In this document: one piece after another, positions 43,326 to 53,286 of the stretch | Numbering within the stretch: position 1 is the stretch's first letter | How the letters are laid out: each line of letters begins with the position of its first letter | Assembly: GCA_050260515.1 (NCBI GenBank) | Contig: JBLNCI010000028.1 | Span: forward strand, 1 to 64,000 | Direction: 5' to 3' | DNA from: DATJIG01 sp050260515 | GTDB taxonomy: Bacteria > Pseudomonadota > Alphaproteobacteria > SMXQ01 | DNA length: 64,000 nt | Notes under the pieces: generated by a model | Database searches by the model: none | The model's input: the letters and a program-made list of their open reading frames with translations, nothing else | What the model was told of the DNA's origin: nothing | Position numbers and translations under genes: made by a program

Positions 43326-44335
43326 CCGATCGCTCCACCGCCATCGCCCGCTTCCTCGCCGACGCGGGCTTCGCCGCCGCAAGGCGCGATCCGCTGCCCG
43401 GCGACGCCTCGTTCCGGCGCTACGTCCGTCTCCACGGCGGGCCGGAGCCCGCGCTGCTGATGGATGCGCCCCCCGATCGCGAGGACGTGCGGCCGTACAT
43501 CCTCGTCGCCCGCCACCTCACCGCGCTCGGCTTCAGCGCGCCGCGCGTGCTCGCCGCCGACCCGGAACTGGGGCTCGTGCTGGTGGAGGATTTCGGCGAT
43601 GCGACCTTCACGCGGCTGCTCGCGGCCGGCGCCGACGAGCGCGCGCTGTACGAGCTGGCGATCGACGCGCTGATCGCGTTTCACAAGCTTCCCGCGGACC
43701 GCACGACGGCGCTCGACGTGCCGCCGTACGACGACGCGCGGCTGCTGACCGAGGCGCGCCTGCTCACCGACTGGTTCGTGCCCGCGGCGCTGGGAAGACC
43801 TCTGCCCGCGACGGCGGTCGGCGACTACGAGCGTCTGTGGCTCGAGGTGTTTCCGCTGGCGCGCCGCGTGCCCGACACGCTGGTGCTTCGCGACTTCCAC
43901 GTCGACAACCTGATGCGGCTCGATGGCCGCGGCGGCGTCGCGGCCTGCGGTCTGCTCGACTTCCAGGACGCGGTGATCGGACCGGTGACGTACGATCTCG
44001 TGTCGCTGCTGGAGGACGCGCGCCGCGATCTCGCGCCCGGTCTTCGGGCGGCCATGACCGAGCGCTATCTCGCCGCATTCCCGCGCTGGAACAAGGACGA
44101 CGTGCTCGCGTCCGCGGCGGTGCTGTCGGCGCAGCGGAACGCGAAGATCGTCGGCATCTTCACCCGGCTGTGGAAGCGCGACGGCAAGCCCGTCTACCTG
44201 CGGCACATCCCCCGCGTCTGGCGGCTGCTCGAAGACGACCTGCGTCATCCGGCGCTCGCCTCCGTCCGCGCCTGGTTCGACGCTCACGTTCCGACGGCGC
44301 TGCGCAAGGCGCCCGAAGCGACGGTCGGCGGATGA
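43322..44335 (+). CDS. amgK: Anomeric MurNAc/GlcNAc kinase AmgK
   Basis: A 337-residue protein of the aminoglycoside-phosphotransferase fold. It shows PGDASFRRYVRL (nucleotide-binding start), LVLRDFHVDNLMRL (catalytic loop with Asp) and GLLDFQDAVIGP (metal-binding Asp). With MurU next to it, this is the cell-wall recycling pair that phosphorylates N-acetylmuramate at C1 and bypasses de novo, fosfomycin-sensitive synthesis. The identity rests on the murU neighbour plus the family pattern. It overlaps both neighbours by four bases. Confidence 0.88.
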   Translation: MTDRSTAIARFLADAGFAAARRDPLPGDASFRRYVRLHGGPEPALLMDAPPDREDVRPYILVARHLTALGFSAPRVLAADPELGLVLVEDFGDATFTRLLAAGADERALYELAIDALIAFHKLPADRTTALDVPPYDDARLLTEARLLTDWFVPAALGRPLPATAVGDYERLWLEVFPLARRVPDTLVLRDFHVDNLMRLDGRGGVAACGLLDFQDAVIGPVTYDLVSLLEDARRDLAPGLRAAMTERYLAAFPRWNKDDVLASAAVLSAQRNAKIVGIFTRLWKRDGKPVYLRHIPRVWRLLEDDLRHPALASVRAWFDAHVPTALRKAPEATVGG

Positions 44336-45057
44336 TTCCCCGTCGCGCCATGGTGCTCGCCGCGGGCTACGGACTGCGGTTGCGACCGATCACGCTGTCC
44401 AGGCCCAAGCCGCTGGTCGCGGTGGGTGGGCGCACGATGCTCGATCGCGCCCTCGACGCGCTGGCAACCGTCGGCGTGGCCGAGGCAGTGGTGAACGGCC
44501 ACTATCTCCGCGAGCAGATCGCGGCGTCGCTCGCCGAGCGCAGCCGGGCGGGGCTGCCGCCGCACACGATGCTCTCGGACGAGGAGGTCCTGCTCGATAC
44601 GGGGGGCGGCATCAAGAAAGCGCTGCCGCTGCTCGGGAGCGCGCCGTTCCTTGCCATCAACGCGGACATCGTGTGGCAGGACGGGGCGCGGCCGGCGCTC
44701 CAACGCCTCGCCGACGCCTTCGACCCGAGCCGCATGGACGCTCTGCTGCTGATGGTGACCCGCGACACCGCCGTCGGCTTCGAGGGGCCCGGGGATTTCT
44801 TCATGGGCGACGACGGTCGGCTCAAGCGCCGCGGCGACGCGGCGTCCGCGCCGTACGTCTATGCCGGCCTGCAGATGCTGGCGCCGCACATCTTCGACGG
44901 CGCCCCGGAGGGGCCGTTCTCGCTCAACCGCCTCTACGACCGCGCCGCCGCCGCGGGCCGGCTGTTCGGGCTGGTGCACGACGGCGCGTGGTACCACGTC
45001 GGAACGCCGGACGCCCTCGACGAGGCCGACCGGCTCCTGAGCGCCGGAGCCAAATGA
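44332..45057 (+). CDS. murU: N-acetylmuramate alpha-1-phosphate uridylyltransferase MurU
   Basis: A 241-residue nucleotidyltransferase. The N-terminal signature is AMVLAAGYGLRLRPIT with SRPKPLVAVGGRTML, the metal-binding motif is NADIVW, and GAWYHVGTPDAL lies near the end. It makes UDP-MurNAc from MurNAc-1-phosphate and UTP in peptidoglycan recycling. It overlaps amgK upstream and addB downstream by ATGA-type junctions. Confidence 0.9.
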   Translation: MIPRRAMVLAAGYGLRLRPITLSRPKPLVAVGGRTMLDRALDALATVGVAEAVVNGHYLREQIAASLAERSRAGLPPHTMLSDEEVLLDTGGGIKKALPLLGSAPFLAINADIVWQDGARPALQRLADAFDPSRMDALLLMVTRDTAVGFEGPGDFFMGDDGRLKRRGDAASAPYVYAGLQMLAPHIFDGAPEGPFSLNRLYDRAAAAGRLFGLVHDGAWYHVGTPDALDEADRLLSAGAK

Positions 45058-48000
45058 TGAACGGGCCGTCGTCGCCGGCGGTCTTCAACATTCCGGCGGG
45101 CGCGCCGTTCGCGGACCGGCTCGTCGCCGGCATCGTCCGCACGCTCGGCATCGAGGGCGCGCCGAGCGATCCGTTGACGCTCGCGCGCGCGACGATCCTC
45201 GTGCCGACGCGGCGCGCGGTCCGCAGCGTCACCGACGCATTCGCCCGACGGTTCGGCGGCGCCGTCGTGCTGCTGCCGCGCATCCTTCCCTTGGGCGAGA
45301 TCGAGGCCGACGATCTCGGGACCGGCGACCTCGACATGGCCGAGGATGCGCCCGACGGGCCGTTCGCGGCGGACGAGATTCCGCCTGCCATTCCGCCGCT
45401 GCGGCGGCAGATGATCCTCGCGAGTCTCGTCCAGACGTTCGGCGCCAGCGCCTGGCGCGAGACGCCGAGCGCCGATCAGGCGGCGCGGCTCGCGGCCGAA
45501 CTCGCGCGCCTGCTCGATCAGGTCGAGACCGAGGAGCTGAGCTTCGCCGGGCTCGAGACGCTGGTCCCCGACCAGTTCGCCCGTCATTGGCAGGACACGC
45601 TGGCGTTCTTCAAGATCCTGACGCTGCACTGGCCCGAGATCCTCAAGACCGAGGGGCTGATGGATCCGTCGGCGCGCCGCATCCGCTTGCTGCGGGCGCG
45701 GGCCGCGGCGTGGCAGCGACATCCGCCGCAGGACCCGGTGATCGCCGCCGGCTCCACGGGATCGATCCCCGCCACCGCCGATCTGCTCGCGACAATCGCG
45801 CGCCTGCCCAAGGGCGCGATCGTGCTGCCGGGGCTCGACATGAGCCTCTCGGACGAGAGTTGGGCCGCGCTCCAGGACAGTCATCCGCAGTTCGGCCTCA
45901 AGAAGCTGCTCGAGACCGTCGGCGTCGAACGCGCGGCGGTGAAACCGTGGCCGGGCGCCGAGATCGCGCCGGCATCCGACCGCATCCGCCTGTTCGGCGC
46001 GGCGCTCGCGCCGGCCGCGGTCGCGGATCGGGAGGGCGCGGAGTTGACCCAGGACCGCGTGCGGTCAGCGGCTCGCGGCCTGACGCGGATCGACTGTCCG
46101 ACGCCGGACGACGAGGCGGGCGTGATCGCGCTGCTGATGCGCGAGGCGCTCGTGCACGAGACGCAGACGTGCGCGCTGGTGACGCCCGATCGCAATCTCG
46201 CCCGCCGGGTCGCGGCGGCGCTCGGCCGCTGGAACATCGACGTCGACGATTCGGCGGGCACGCCGCTCGCGCTGACGCCGGCGGGGCTCTACTTTCGGCT
46301 CGCCGCGGAGGCGGCCAGCGAGCGCTTCGCGCCGCTGCCGCTGCTCGCGTTCCTCAAGCACCCGCTGGCGTCGGGCGGGCTGTCGCCCGGCGAATTCCGC
46401 AGCCGCATACGGCGGATCGAGATGCTCGCGCTGCGCGGACCTCGTCCCGACGGCGGGTTGGACGGCATCGCCAAGGCGCTGCGCGCGCACGAGCGCGAGC
46501 CCGACGCGGCGCCGCTCGCGCGATGGCTGGAGTCGATCGCGGCGGCGGCGCGATCGTTCGCCGGCGCGCTGGAATCCTCGCGTCGTTCGGTCGGCGACAT
46601 CCTGCGCGCCCATACCGCATTCATCGAGGCGCTGGCGGCGACCGACTCGGAAACGGGAGCCGAGCGCCTGTGGCGCGGCGACGACGGTGAGGCGCTGGCG
46701 CGCTTCATCGCCGAGTTCGAGGACGCCGCGCGCGGCTTCGCGCCGGTCGGCGGCCGCGATTATCCGGCGCTGCTCTCGGCGTTGCTCGCGGGCCAGGTCG
46801 TTCGGCCCCGCGCCGGACGGCACCCGCGCCTGTTCATCTGGGGCCCGCTCGAGGCTCGTCTGCAGGGCGCCGACCGGCTGATCCTGGGGGGCCTCAACGA
46901 GGGCACGTGGCCGCGCGAAGCCGAGGCGGACGCGTGGATGAGCCGACCGATGCGCGCCGCGTTCAAGCTGCCCCCGCCGGAGCGGCGCATCGGGCTCGCC
47001 GCCCACGATTTCGTCCAGGGCGCCTGCGCGGCGGACGTATTCCTCACCCGCTCGATCCGCGTCGAAGGCACGCCAACCGTGCCCGCACGCTGGCTCGTGC
47101 GGCTCGACCACTTTTTGCAGCGGGTCGGTGTTCCCGGCTCGCTCGGTGCCGACAAGCCATGGCTCGCATGGCAGGCGGCGCTCGATCGTCCCGAGTCGCC
47201 GCCGCCGGCGACGCGCCCGGCGCCGTGTCCGCCGGTGTCCGCGCGCCCGCGTCGGCTGTCGGTGACCGATATCGAGACGTGGATGCGCGACCCCTATGCG
47301 CTCTATGCGAAGCGGATTCTCGGGCTCGCGCCGCTCGACCCCATCGACCAGAACCCCGACGCGGCGACCCGCGGGTCGGTCATTCACGACGCGCTCGATG
47401 CGTTCCTGAAGGAGTTCCCGGAGACGCTGCCGGACGACGATGCGGCGCTGAAGCGGTTGCTGGAACTAGGTCGCGACGCGTTCGGCAAGGCGATGGCGAC
47501 GCCGGGCGTGTGGGCGTTCTGGTGGCCGCGTTTCGAACGCGTCGCGCGCTGGTTCGTCGCCCATGAGCGCAACCGGCGGCTCACCTGCGCGCCGCTCACG
47601 ACCGAGGCCAGGGGCGAGATCACGTTCGACGTGCCGAACGGCCCGTTCACGCTCGTCGCCCGCGCCGATCGCATCGATCGCCGCCTCGACGACGGCAGGC
47701 TCGTCATCTCCGACTACAAGACCGGCGAGCCGCCGAGCGCGACCGAGGTCGCCGAAGGGTTCGCGCCGCAGCTTCCGCTGGAGGCGGCGATGGTCGAGCG
47801 CGGCGCGTTCGACGGCGTCCCGCCGCTCGAGGTCGCCGGGCTGCTCTACTGGCGGCTCGCCGGCGGCAATCCGCCGGGCGAGGTGAAGCCGGCGACGAAG
47901 GATGACCTTGCGACGCTGATCGCCGACGCGTTCGCCGGGGTCGAGGCGCTGGTCGCGACCTTCGACGACAAGGACACGCCCTACATCGCGGCGCCGCGCG

Positions 48001-48086
48001 ATCGCCGGGCGCTGCGTTACAGCGATTACGAGCACCTCGCCCGCACGCAGGAGTGGGCGAATGCCGACGGCGAGGGCGCGGAATGA
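45054..48086 (+). CDS. addB: Double-strand break repair protein AddB
   Basis: A 1010-residue protein. The N-terminus is an inactive helicase-like domain (ATILVPTRRAVRSV), the middle contains LILGGLNEGTWPREAEADA, and the C-terminus has a PD-(D/E)XK nuclease (VARADRIDRR, then VISDYKTGEPP). With AddA it forms the AddAB helicase-nuclease, which resects broken DNA ends up to Chi-like sites for RecA. No iron-sulfur cysteine cluster was noticed, as is usual for the alphaproteobacterial form. It overlaps murU by four bases and addA by four bases. Confidence 0.93.
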   Translation: MMNGPSSPAVFNIPAGAPFADRLVAGIVRTLGIEGAPSDPLTLARATILVPTRRAVRSVTDAFARRFGGAVVLLPRILPLGEIEADDLGTGDLDMAEDAPDGPFAADEIPPAIPPLRRQMILASLVQTFGASAWRETPSADQAARLAAELARLLDQVETEELSFAGLETLVPDQFARHWQDTLAFFKILTLHWPEILKTEGLMDPSARRIRLLRARAAAWQRHPPQDPVIAAGSTGSIPATADLLATIARLPKGAIVLPGLDMSLSDESWAALQDSHPQFGLKKLLETVGVERAAVKPWPGAEIAPASDRIRLFGAALAPAAVADREGAELTQDRVRSAARGLTRIDCPTPDDEAGVIALLMREALVHETQTCALVTPDRNLARRVAAALGRWNIDVDDSAGTPLALTPAGLYFRLAAEAASERFAPLPLLAFLKHPLASGGLSPGEFRSRIRRIEMLALRGPRPDGGLDGIAKALRAHEREPDAAPLARWLESIAAAARSFAGALESSRRSVGDILRAHTAFIEALAATDSETGAERLWRGDDGEALARFIAEFEDAARGFAPVGGRDYPALLSALLAGQVVRPRAGRHPRLFIWGPLEARLQGADRLILGGLNEGTWPREAEADAWMSRPMRAAFKLPPPERRIGLAAHDFVQGACAADVFLTRSIRVEGTPTVPARWLVRLDHFLQRVGVPGSLGADKPWLAWQAALDRPESPPPATRPAPCPPVSARPRRLSVTDIETWMRDPYALYAKRILGLAPLDPIDQNPDAATRGSVIHDALDAFLKEFPETLPDDDAALKRLLELGRDAFGKAMATPGVWAFWWPRFERVARWFVAHERNRRLTCAPLTTEARGEITFDVPNGPFTLVARADRIDRRLDDGRLVISDYKTGEPPSATEVAEGFAPQLPLEAAMVERGAFDGVPPLEVAGLLYWRLAGGNPPGEVKPATKDDLATLIADAFAGVEALVATFDDKDTPYIAAPRDRRALRYSDYEHLARTQEWANADGEGAE

Positions 48087-51000
48087 GCACCGTCCTCGAC
48101 CCGGTCAAGGAAGCCGAACGCGCGCAGCGCCTCGCCGCCGATCCCACCGCGTGCGTGTGGGTCGCGGCGTCTGCGGGCACCGGCAAGACCAAGGCGCTGA
48201 CCGACCGCGTGCTGAGCCTGCTGCTCAACGGCACGACGCCCTCGAAGATCCTCTGCCTCACGTTCACCCGCGCCGCGGCCGCCGAAATGGCCAACCGCGT
48301 CAGCGAGCGCCTCGGCGCGTGGGCGCGAGCCTCCGACGCCGAGCTCAAGCAGGCGCTGGTCGATCTCGCGGGCTTCGCCCCGGACCGCGCGCGTATTGCC
48401 CGCGCGCGGCGGCTGTTCGCCGACGTGCTGGAAGCGCCGGGGGGCTTGCGCATCGCCACGATCCACGGTTTCTGCGAATCGGTGCTGAAGCGCTTCCCGG
48501 TCGAGGCGGGGCTCGCGCCGCACTTCGAGGTCATCGACGAGCGCACCGCGCGCGATCTCCTCGAGCAGGCGCGGGACGAAGTGCTGGCGCGCGCACGCAA
48601 GGGCGACGCCTCGGCCGATGGCTCGGCGCTGTCCGCGGCGCTCGGCTGCATCGCCGAGCGCGCCAACGAGTCCCAGTTCGCCGAGCTGATGGAGACGCTC
48701 GCCCGCGAGCACGGCCGGCTGGCATGGCTGCTCGACTCGTTCGGAGGCGTGGACGGATTGATGGCCGCGATCGCCGCGGCTTTGGGGCTTGCGCCGGACG
48801 AGACCGAGGCTGAGGTCCGCAGGAGGGCCTGCGCGGACGGCGCGTACGATCATCTGGGGCTCAAGGCGGTCTGCGAGGAGCTTGCCAACGGCAGCGACAC
48901 GGACCGCCGTCGTCGCGAGCAGATCGTGGCGTTCCTCGAGGCGGTGGCCGAACGCCGCAGCGATCTGCTCGACGACTATCATGGTGCGTTCCTGACCAAG
49001 GACGGCACCGTCCGCGCGAGTCTCGCCACCAAGGCGGTGATGAAGGCGCTCGGCAACCGCGCCGAGGTGCTGGCGACCGAGGCGCGCCGGCTGATCGAGG
49101 TGCTGCAGCGCATCAAGGCGGCGCGGCTGCTCGACGGCACCCGGGCGATGCTGGCGCTCGGCGCGGCGCTCCTCGACTCCTACTCCCGCTTCAAGGAGCA
49201 GCGCGCGGCGCTCGACTACGACGACCTCATCGTCAAGACCCGCGCGCTGCTGGCGCGCCCCGGCGTCGCGCCGTGGGTGCTCTACAAGCTCGACGGCGGC
49301 ATCGACCACATCCTCGTCGACGAGGCGCAGGACACCAGTCACGACCAGTGGGCGGTGATCGCCGCCATCGCCGATGAATTCCTGTCGGGCGTGGGCGCGC
49401 GCCCCGGCACCCGAACGGTGTTCGCCGTCGGCGACGCCAAGCAGTCGATCTACTCGTTCCAGCGGGCCGATCCCGACGCGTTCGCCGCGATGCGCGACCA
49501 TTTCCGCGACAAAGCCACCGGCGCCGGCATTCGCTGGCTCGACCTGCCGCTCGAGGTGTCGTTCCGGTCGACGGCACCGGTGCTGACGGCCGTCGATTCG
49601 GTGTTCGCTTCCGCGCCGGCGTCCGACGGCGTCGCGGGCGACCGCCCGGTGCGCCACCGGCCCGCCCGCGAGGGTCACGGCGGCCGGGTCGAGCTGTGGC
49701 CGCAGGCGACCGCGCCGGTGGTCGCGAGCCCGCCCGCGTGGATGCCGCCGATCAAGGTCGCGCGGACGACCAGTGCCGCGACGCGGCTCGCCGACCGCAT
49801 CGCCGCGACTCTGGCCGAGTGGCGGAACAGCAACGAACGGCTGCCGGCGCGTGACCGCGCGATCCGACCGGGCGACGTGATGGTGCTGGTGCGGCAGCGC
49901 ACCGGCTTCATGGATCAGCTCGTCCGCGCGCTGAAGGCGCGCGACATCCCCGTCGCCGGCGTCGACCGCATGGTGCTGTCGGAGCAGCTCGTGGTGCAGG
50001 ACCTGATGGCGCTCGCGCGGTTCCTGCTCCTGCCCGAGGACGATCTGACGCTCGCCTGCCTGCTCAAGGGTCCGCTCGTCGGGCTCACCGAGGACGAGCT
50101 GTTCGCGGTCGCTCACGGCCGCAAGGGGGCGCTCTGGTCGGCGCTGAAGGCAAGAGCGGCGGCGATGCCGGCGAGCGCGTTCGCCGCTGCGGAGCGGCGC
50201 CTCTCGGCATGGCTCGCTCGCGCCGACTTCGAGCGGCCGTTCGAGCTGTTCGCGCGCATCCTCTACGCCGAGGGTGGGCGCGCCCGTCTGCTGGCGCGGC
50301 TCGGCGCGGAGGCGGACGATCCGCTCGGCGAGTTCCTGGCGCTGGCGCTTGGCTACGAGCGCACCGCGACGCCGTCGCTCCAGGATTTCGTCGCCTGGAT
50401 CGAAGCCGGACAGGCCGAGATCAAGCGCGATCTCGACAGCCCGGTGCGCGACGAAGTGCGGGTGATGACGGTGCACGGCTCGAAAGGGCTGCAGGCGCCG
50501 GTCGTCTTCCTGCCGGACACGACGCAGGTCGCGGGCGATCGCGAGCGCATCGCCTGGATCGACGGCCCGCAGCGAACGAAGCTGCCGCTGTGGGTGCCGA
50601 AAAAGGACGACGACGATCCTGTCGCCGCGCGGGCCCGCGCCGAGCGCCTGCAGCGCGAGACGCGCGAGTATCACCGGCTGCTCTACGTCGCGATGACCCG
50701 CGCCGAGGACCGCCTCGTCGTCGCCGGGTGCCGTCCGGCGAAGGCGTCGAACGCGACCAACTGGTACCAGATGGTCACGACCGGTCTTGCCGCCGCCGAG
50801 GAGCGGCCGTTCGACGCCGACGGCTTCGAGGGGCCCGCGCGGGTGATCGAGGCGCGCCAGCGCGTCGACGTGAAGCCCGACGGGAAGGGCGATGCGGCGG
50901 CCGAGCGCGAGCTTGAAGCGCTTCCGAGCTGGATCGTCGAACCTCCGTCGGCGGAGGCGCAGCCGCCGCGTCCGATCACCCCGTCGCGCTTCAGCATCGG

Positions 51001-51589
51001 ACCGGAGGACGAGGACTCCGAGCCGCCGACGCTGTCGCCGTTCGATCCCGCCGGCCCGCGGTTCAAGCGCGGCCTCGCCGTGCATCGCCTTCTCCAGGTC
51101 CTGCCCGAAGTCCCGCCGCCGCAGCGCGACGCGCGCGCCCGCGCGCTCGCCGAGGCGATGGGCTTCAAGGAAGCCGACGCGGAGCGGCTCGCGCGCGAGG
51201 TCATGGGGGTGATCACGCATCGCGACCTCGCCGCAGTGTTCGGCGACGGCAGCCTCGCCGAGGTTCCGTTCGCCGGACGGCTGGGCGACGGCGGTCCCGA
51301 GATCGTCGGCCGCCTCGACCGCCTCGCGGTGTCGGCGACGGAGGTGATCGTCGCCGACTACAAGACGAATCGGCCCGTGCCGCGCGACCCGGGCGCGGTG
51401 CCGCGCAGCTACCTGCGCCAGATGGCGCTCTACCGCGCGGCGCTGCTGCGCAGCTTTCCCGGCCGTAACGTGCGCTGTGTCCTCGTCTACACCGACGGAC
51501 CGCGCGTCATCGAGCTGCCGGCGACGATGCTGGACGCGGCGATTTCAAGAGCTTCCGCCACCGCGGCGCCGCATGGGAGCCTTGCTTGA
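48083..51589 (+). CDS. addA: Double-strand break repair helicase-nuclease AddA
   Basis: A 1168-residue UvrD-type helicase with nuclease tail. Walker A is AASAGTGKTKAL (~28-39), motif II is LVDEAQDTSHDQW, and motifs V and VI are VHGSKGLQAPVVFLPDT and LLYVAMTRAEDRLVVAG. The C-terminal nuclease core is GRLDRLA then IVADYKTNR. It is the motor and one of the two nucleases of AddAB, acting in the cytoplasm at double-strand breaks. ATG 48083 overlaps the addB stop. trxA follows 65 bp after its end. Confidence 0.96.
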   Translation: MSTVLDPVKEAERAQRLAADPTACVWVAASAGTGKTKALTDRVLSLLLNGTTPSKILCLTFTRAAAAEMANRVSERLGAWARASDAELKQALVDLAGFAPDRARIARARRLFADVLEAPGGLRIATIHGFCESVLKRFPVEAGLAPHFEVIDERTARDLLEQARDEVLARARKGDASADGSALSAALGCIAERANESQFAELMETLAREHGRLAWLLDSFGGVDGLMAAIAAALGLAPDETEAEVRRRACADGAYDHLGLKAVCEELANGSDTDRRRREQIVAFLEAVAERRSDLLDDYHGAFLTKDGTVRASLATKAVMKALGNRAEVLATEARRLIEVLQRIKAARLLDGTRAMLALGAALLDSYSRFKEQRAALDYDDLIVKTRALLARPGVAPWVLYKLDGGIDHILVDEAQDTSHDQWAVIAAIADEFLSGVGARPGTRTVFAVGDAKQSIYSFQRADPDAFAAMRDHFRDKATGAGIRWLDLPLEVSFRSTAPVLTAVDSVFASAPASDGVAGDRPVRHRPAREGHGGRVELWPQATAPVVASPPAWMPPIKVARTTSAATRLADRIAATLAEWRNSNERLPARDRAIRPGDVMVLVRQRTGFMDQLVRALKARDIPVAGVDRMVLSEQLVVQDLMALARFLLLPEDDLTLACLLKGPLVGLTEDELFAVAHGRKGALWSALKARAAAMPASAFAAAERRLSAWLARADFERPFELFARILYAEGGRARLLARLGAEADDPLGEFLALALGYERTATPSLQDFVAWIEAGQAEIKRDLDSPVRDEVRVMTVHGSKGLQAPVVFLPDTTQVAGDRERIAWIDGPQRTKLPLWVPKKDDDDPVAARARAERLQRETREYHRLLYVAMTRAEDRLVVAGCRPAKASNATNWYQMVTTGLAAAEERPFDADGFEGPARVIEARQRVDVKPDGKGDAAAERELEALPSWIVEPPSAEAQPPRPITPSRFSIGPEDEDSEPPTLSPFDPAGPRFKRGLAVHRLLQVLPEVPPPQRDARARALAEAMGFKEADAERLAREVMGVITHRDLAAVFGDGSLAEVPFAGRLGDGGPEIVGRLDRLAVSATEVIVADYKTNRPVPRDPGAVPRSYLRQMALYRAALLRSFPGRNVRCVLVYTDGPRVIELPATMLDAAISRASATAAPHGSLA

Positions 51590-51654
51590 CGGATGCGAAG
51601 CCCGGCTTCTAGACTCCGCCCCCTTATCCAGACCATTGCCGTTGGGAGCCATCG

Positions 51655-51975
51655 ATGGCCGTGATGCAAGTGACCGACAGTTCCTTCGAGAAGGACGTCC
51701 TCAAGTCGACCGTGCCGGTGCTGGTCGACTTCTGGGCGGAGTGGTGCGGTCCATGCAAGCAGATCGCGCCCATCGTCGAGGATCTGGCCAAGGAATTCGA
51801 CGGCAAGCTCCAGGTCGTGAAGGTCGACATCGACCATAATCCGGCGACGCCCTCCAAGTACAACGTGCGCGGCATTCCGACGCTGATGCTGTTCAAGGGC
51901 GGCCAGGTCGCGGCGATGAAGGTCGGCGCGGCGCCGAAGGGCGCGCTCACCGACTGGGTCCGCTCGCAGCTCTAG
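51655..51975 (+). CDS. trxA: Thioredoxin
   Basis: A 106-residue thioredoxin with the canonical redox motif WCGPCK (Cys31, Cys34), cis-proline in RGIPTLMLF, and normal length. It is the general cytoplasmic dithiol reductant for ribonucleotide reductase, methionine sulfoxide reductase and others. A ggagc site precedes the ATG. It is convergent with folC, seven bases apart. Confidence 0.97.
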   Translation: MAVMQVTDSSFEKDVLKSTVPVLVDFWAEWCGPCKQIAPIVEDLAKEFDGKLQVVKVDIDHNPATPSKYNVRGIPTLMLFKGGQVAAMKVGAAPKGALTDWVRSQL

Positions 51976-51982
51976 GCGCCGC

Positions 51983-53272
51983 TCAGGCGTTCTCCGCCAG
52001 CACCGTTCCCGCGAGATAGAGCGACCCGCAGATCAGGAATCGCGCGGGCTCGCGCGCCAGTCCCGCGAGCCGCGCAAGCGCGGTCGCGAGGTCCGGCATG
52101 TGCTCGGCCGCGAAGCCGGCGGCGAACGCATACTGCGCCAGCGCTTCCGCCGACAGACCGGCCTCGGCCCCCGGGATCGGCACGGTCGCGGCGGCCTGCA
52201 CGTACGGCGCCAGCGGCGCGAAGAATCCGCTCGCGTCCTTGGTGTTGAGCATGCCGGCCACGATGTAGAGCGGCCTCGGGTCGCTTTTCGCCCATGCCGC
52301 CAGCGCCGCACCCGCATCGGGGTTGTGGCCGCCGTCGAGCCACAGCGTCGAGCCCTTCGGCGCGTGCGTGTTGACGACGTGAGGGAGCGGCCCGCGCGTC
52401 AGCTTCTGCAGCCGCGCCGGCCACTCGACGTTGACGAGCCCGCCGGCGATCGCGCTTTCGGTCCAGGCATCCGGCATCAGGTCTCCGAGCGCGGCGATCG
52501 CGGCGCCGGCGTTGGCGATCTGATGCGCCCCGGTGAGCGCCGGGCGCGGCAGGGCCAACCGGCCTTTAGGTCCCTGGTAGATCATCCCTTCGGCGGTGGC
52601 CGACGCTGTCCACTCGGCCCCGAACCGGACGAGCGGCGCGCCGATGTCGCGGGCCCGTGCTTCGACGATGGCGCGGGCCTCGTCGCCCTGCGGACCGATA
52701 ATGGCCGGCACACCGGGCTTCAGAATCCCCGCCTTTTCGGCGGCGATCTGGGCGACGGTGTCGCCGAGGAAATCGCGGTGGTCGAGCGACACCGGCGTGA
52801 TGACGCTGACGCGCGGACGCGCGACGACGTTGGTCGCGTCGAGGCGGCCGCCGAGTCCCACTTCGAGCAGCACGGCGTCGGCCGGCGTCTCGGCGAAGGC
52901 CAGCATTGCCGCCGCCGTCGTGACCTCGAAGAACGTGATCGGCTCGCCCTTGTTCGCGGCCTCGCAGCGCGCGAGCACGTCTTCGAGATGCTTCTCGTCG
53001 ATGAGCGAGCCCGCGAGCCGGATGCGTTCGTGGAAGCGCACGAGGTGCGGCGAGGTGTAGACGTGGACGCGCTTGCCGGCGGATTCGAGCATCGCCCGCA
53101 GGAACGCGACCGTCGATCCCTTGCCGTTGGTACCGGCGACGTGGGCGACCGGCGCGAGCCTCTGTTCGGGATGCCCGAGGGCCGCGAGCAGACGCTCGAT
53201 GCGTCCGAGCGACAGGTCGATGCGCTTCGGGTGCAGCGCCTGGAGCCGCTCGAGAATCGCGTCGCTGCTCAC
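51983..53272 (-). CDS. folC: Bifunctional folylpolyglutamate/dihydrofolate synthase
   Basis: A 429-residue Mur-ligase-like enzyme. The P-loop is VAGTNGKGSTVAFL, followed by YTSPHLVRFHERI and LLEVGLGGRLDATNV. LDGGHNPDAG appears in the C-terminal domain. It adds glutamate to (dihydro)pteroate and folates. It starts with GTG 14 bases after the accD stop, so it is the last gene of the trpFBA-accD-folC unit. Confidence 0.95.
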   Translation of the reverse strand: MSSDAILERLQALHPKRIDLSLGRIERLLAALGHPEQRLAPVAHVAGTNGKGSTVAFLRAMLESAGKRVHVYTSPHLVRFHERIRLAGSLIDEKHLEDVLARCEAANKGEPITFFEVTTAAAMLAFAETPADAVLLEVGLGGRLDATNVVARPRVSVITPVSLDHRDFLGDTVAQIAAEKAGILKPGVPAIIGPQGDEARAIVEARARDIGAPLVRFGAEWTASATAEGMIYQGPKGRLALPRPALTGAHQIANAGAAIAALGDLMPDAWTESAIAGGLVNVEWPARLQKLTRGPLPHVVNTHAPKGSTLWLDGGHNPDAGAALAAWAKSDPRPLYIVAGMLNTKDASGFFAPLAPYVQAAATVPIPGAEAGLSAEALAQYAFAAGFAAEHMPDLATALARLAGLAREPARFLICGSLYLAGTVLAENA

Positions 53273-53286
53273 GGCAGCGGCGGCGG

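Noticed and set aside
48026..51220. 1064-codon minus-strand open frame
   Set aside because: Shadow of addA, whose helicase and nuclease motifs are all on the plus strand; the antisense translation is low-complexity.
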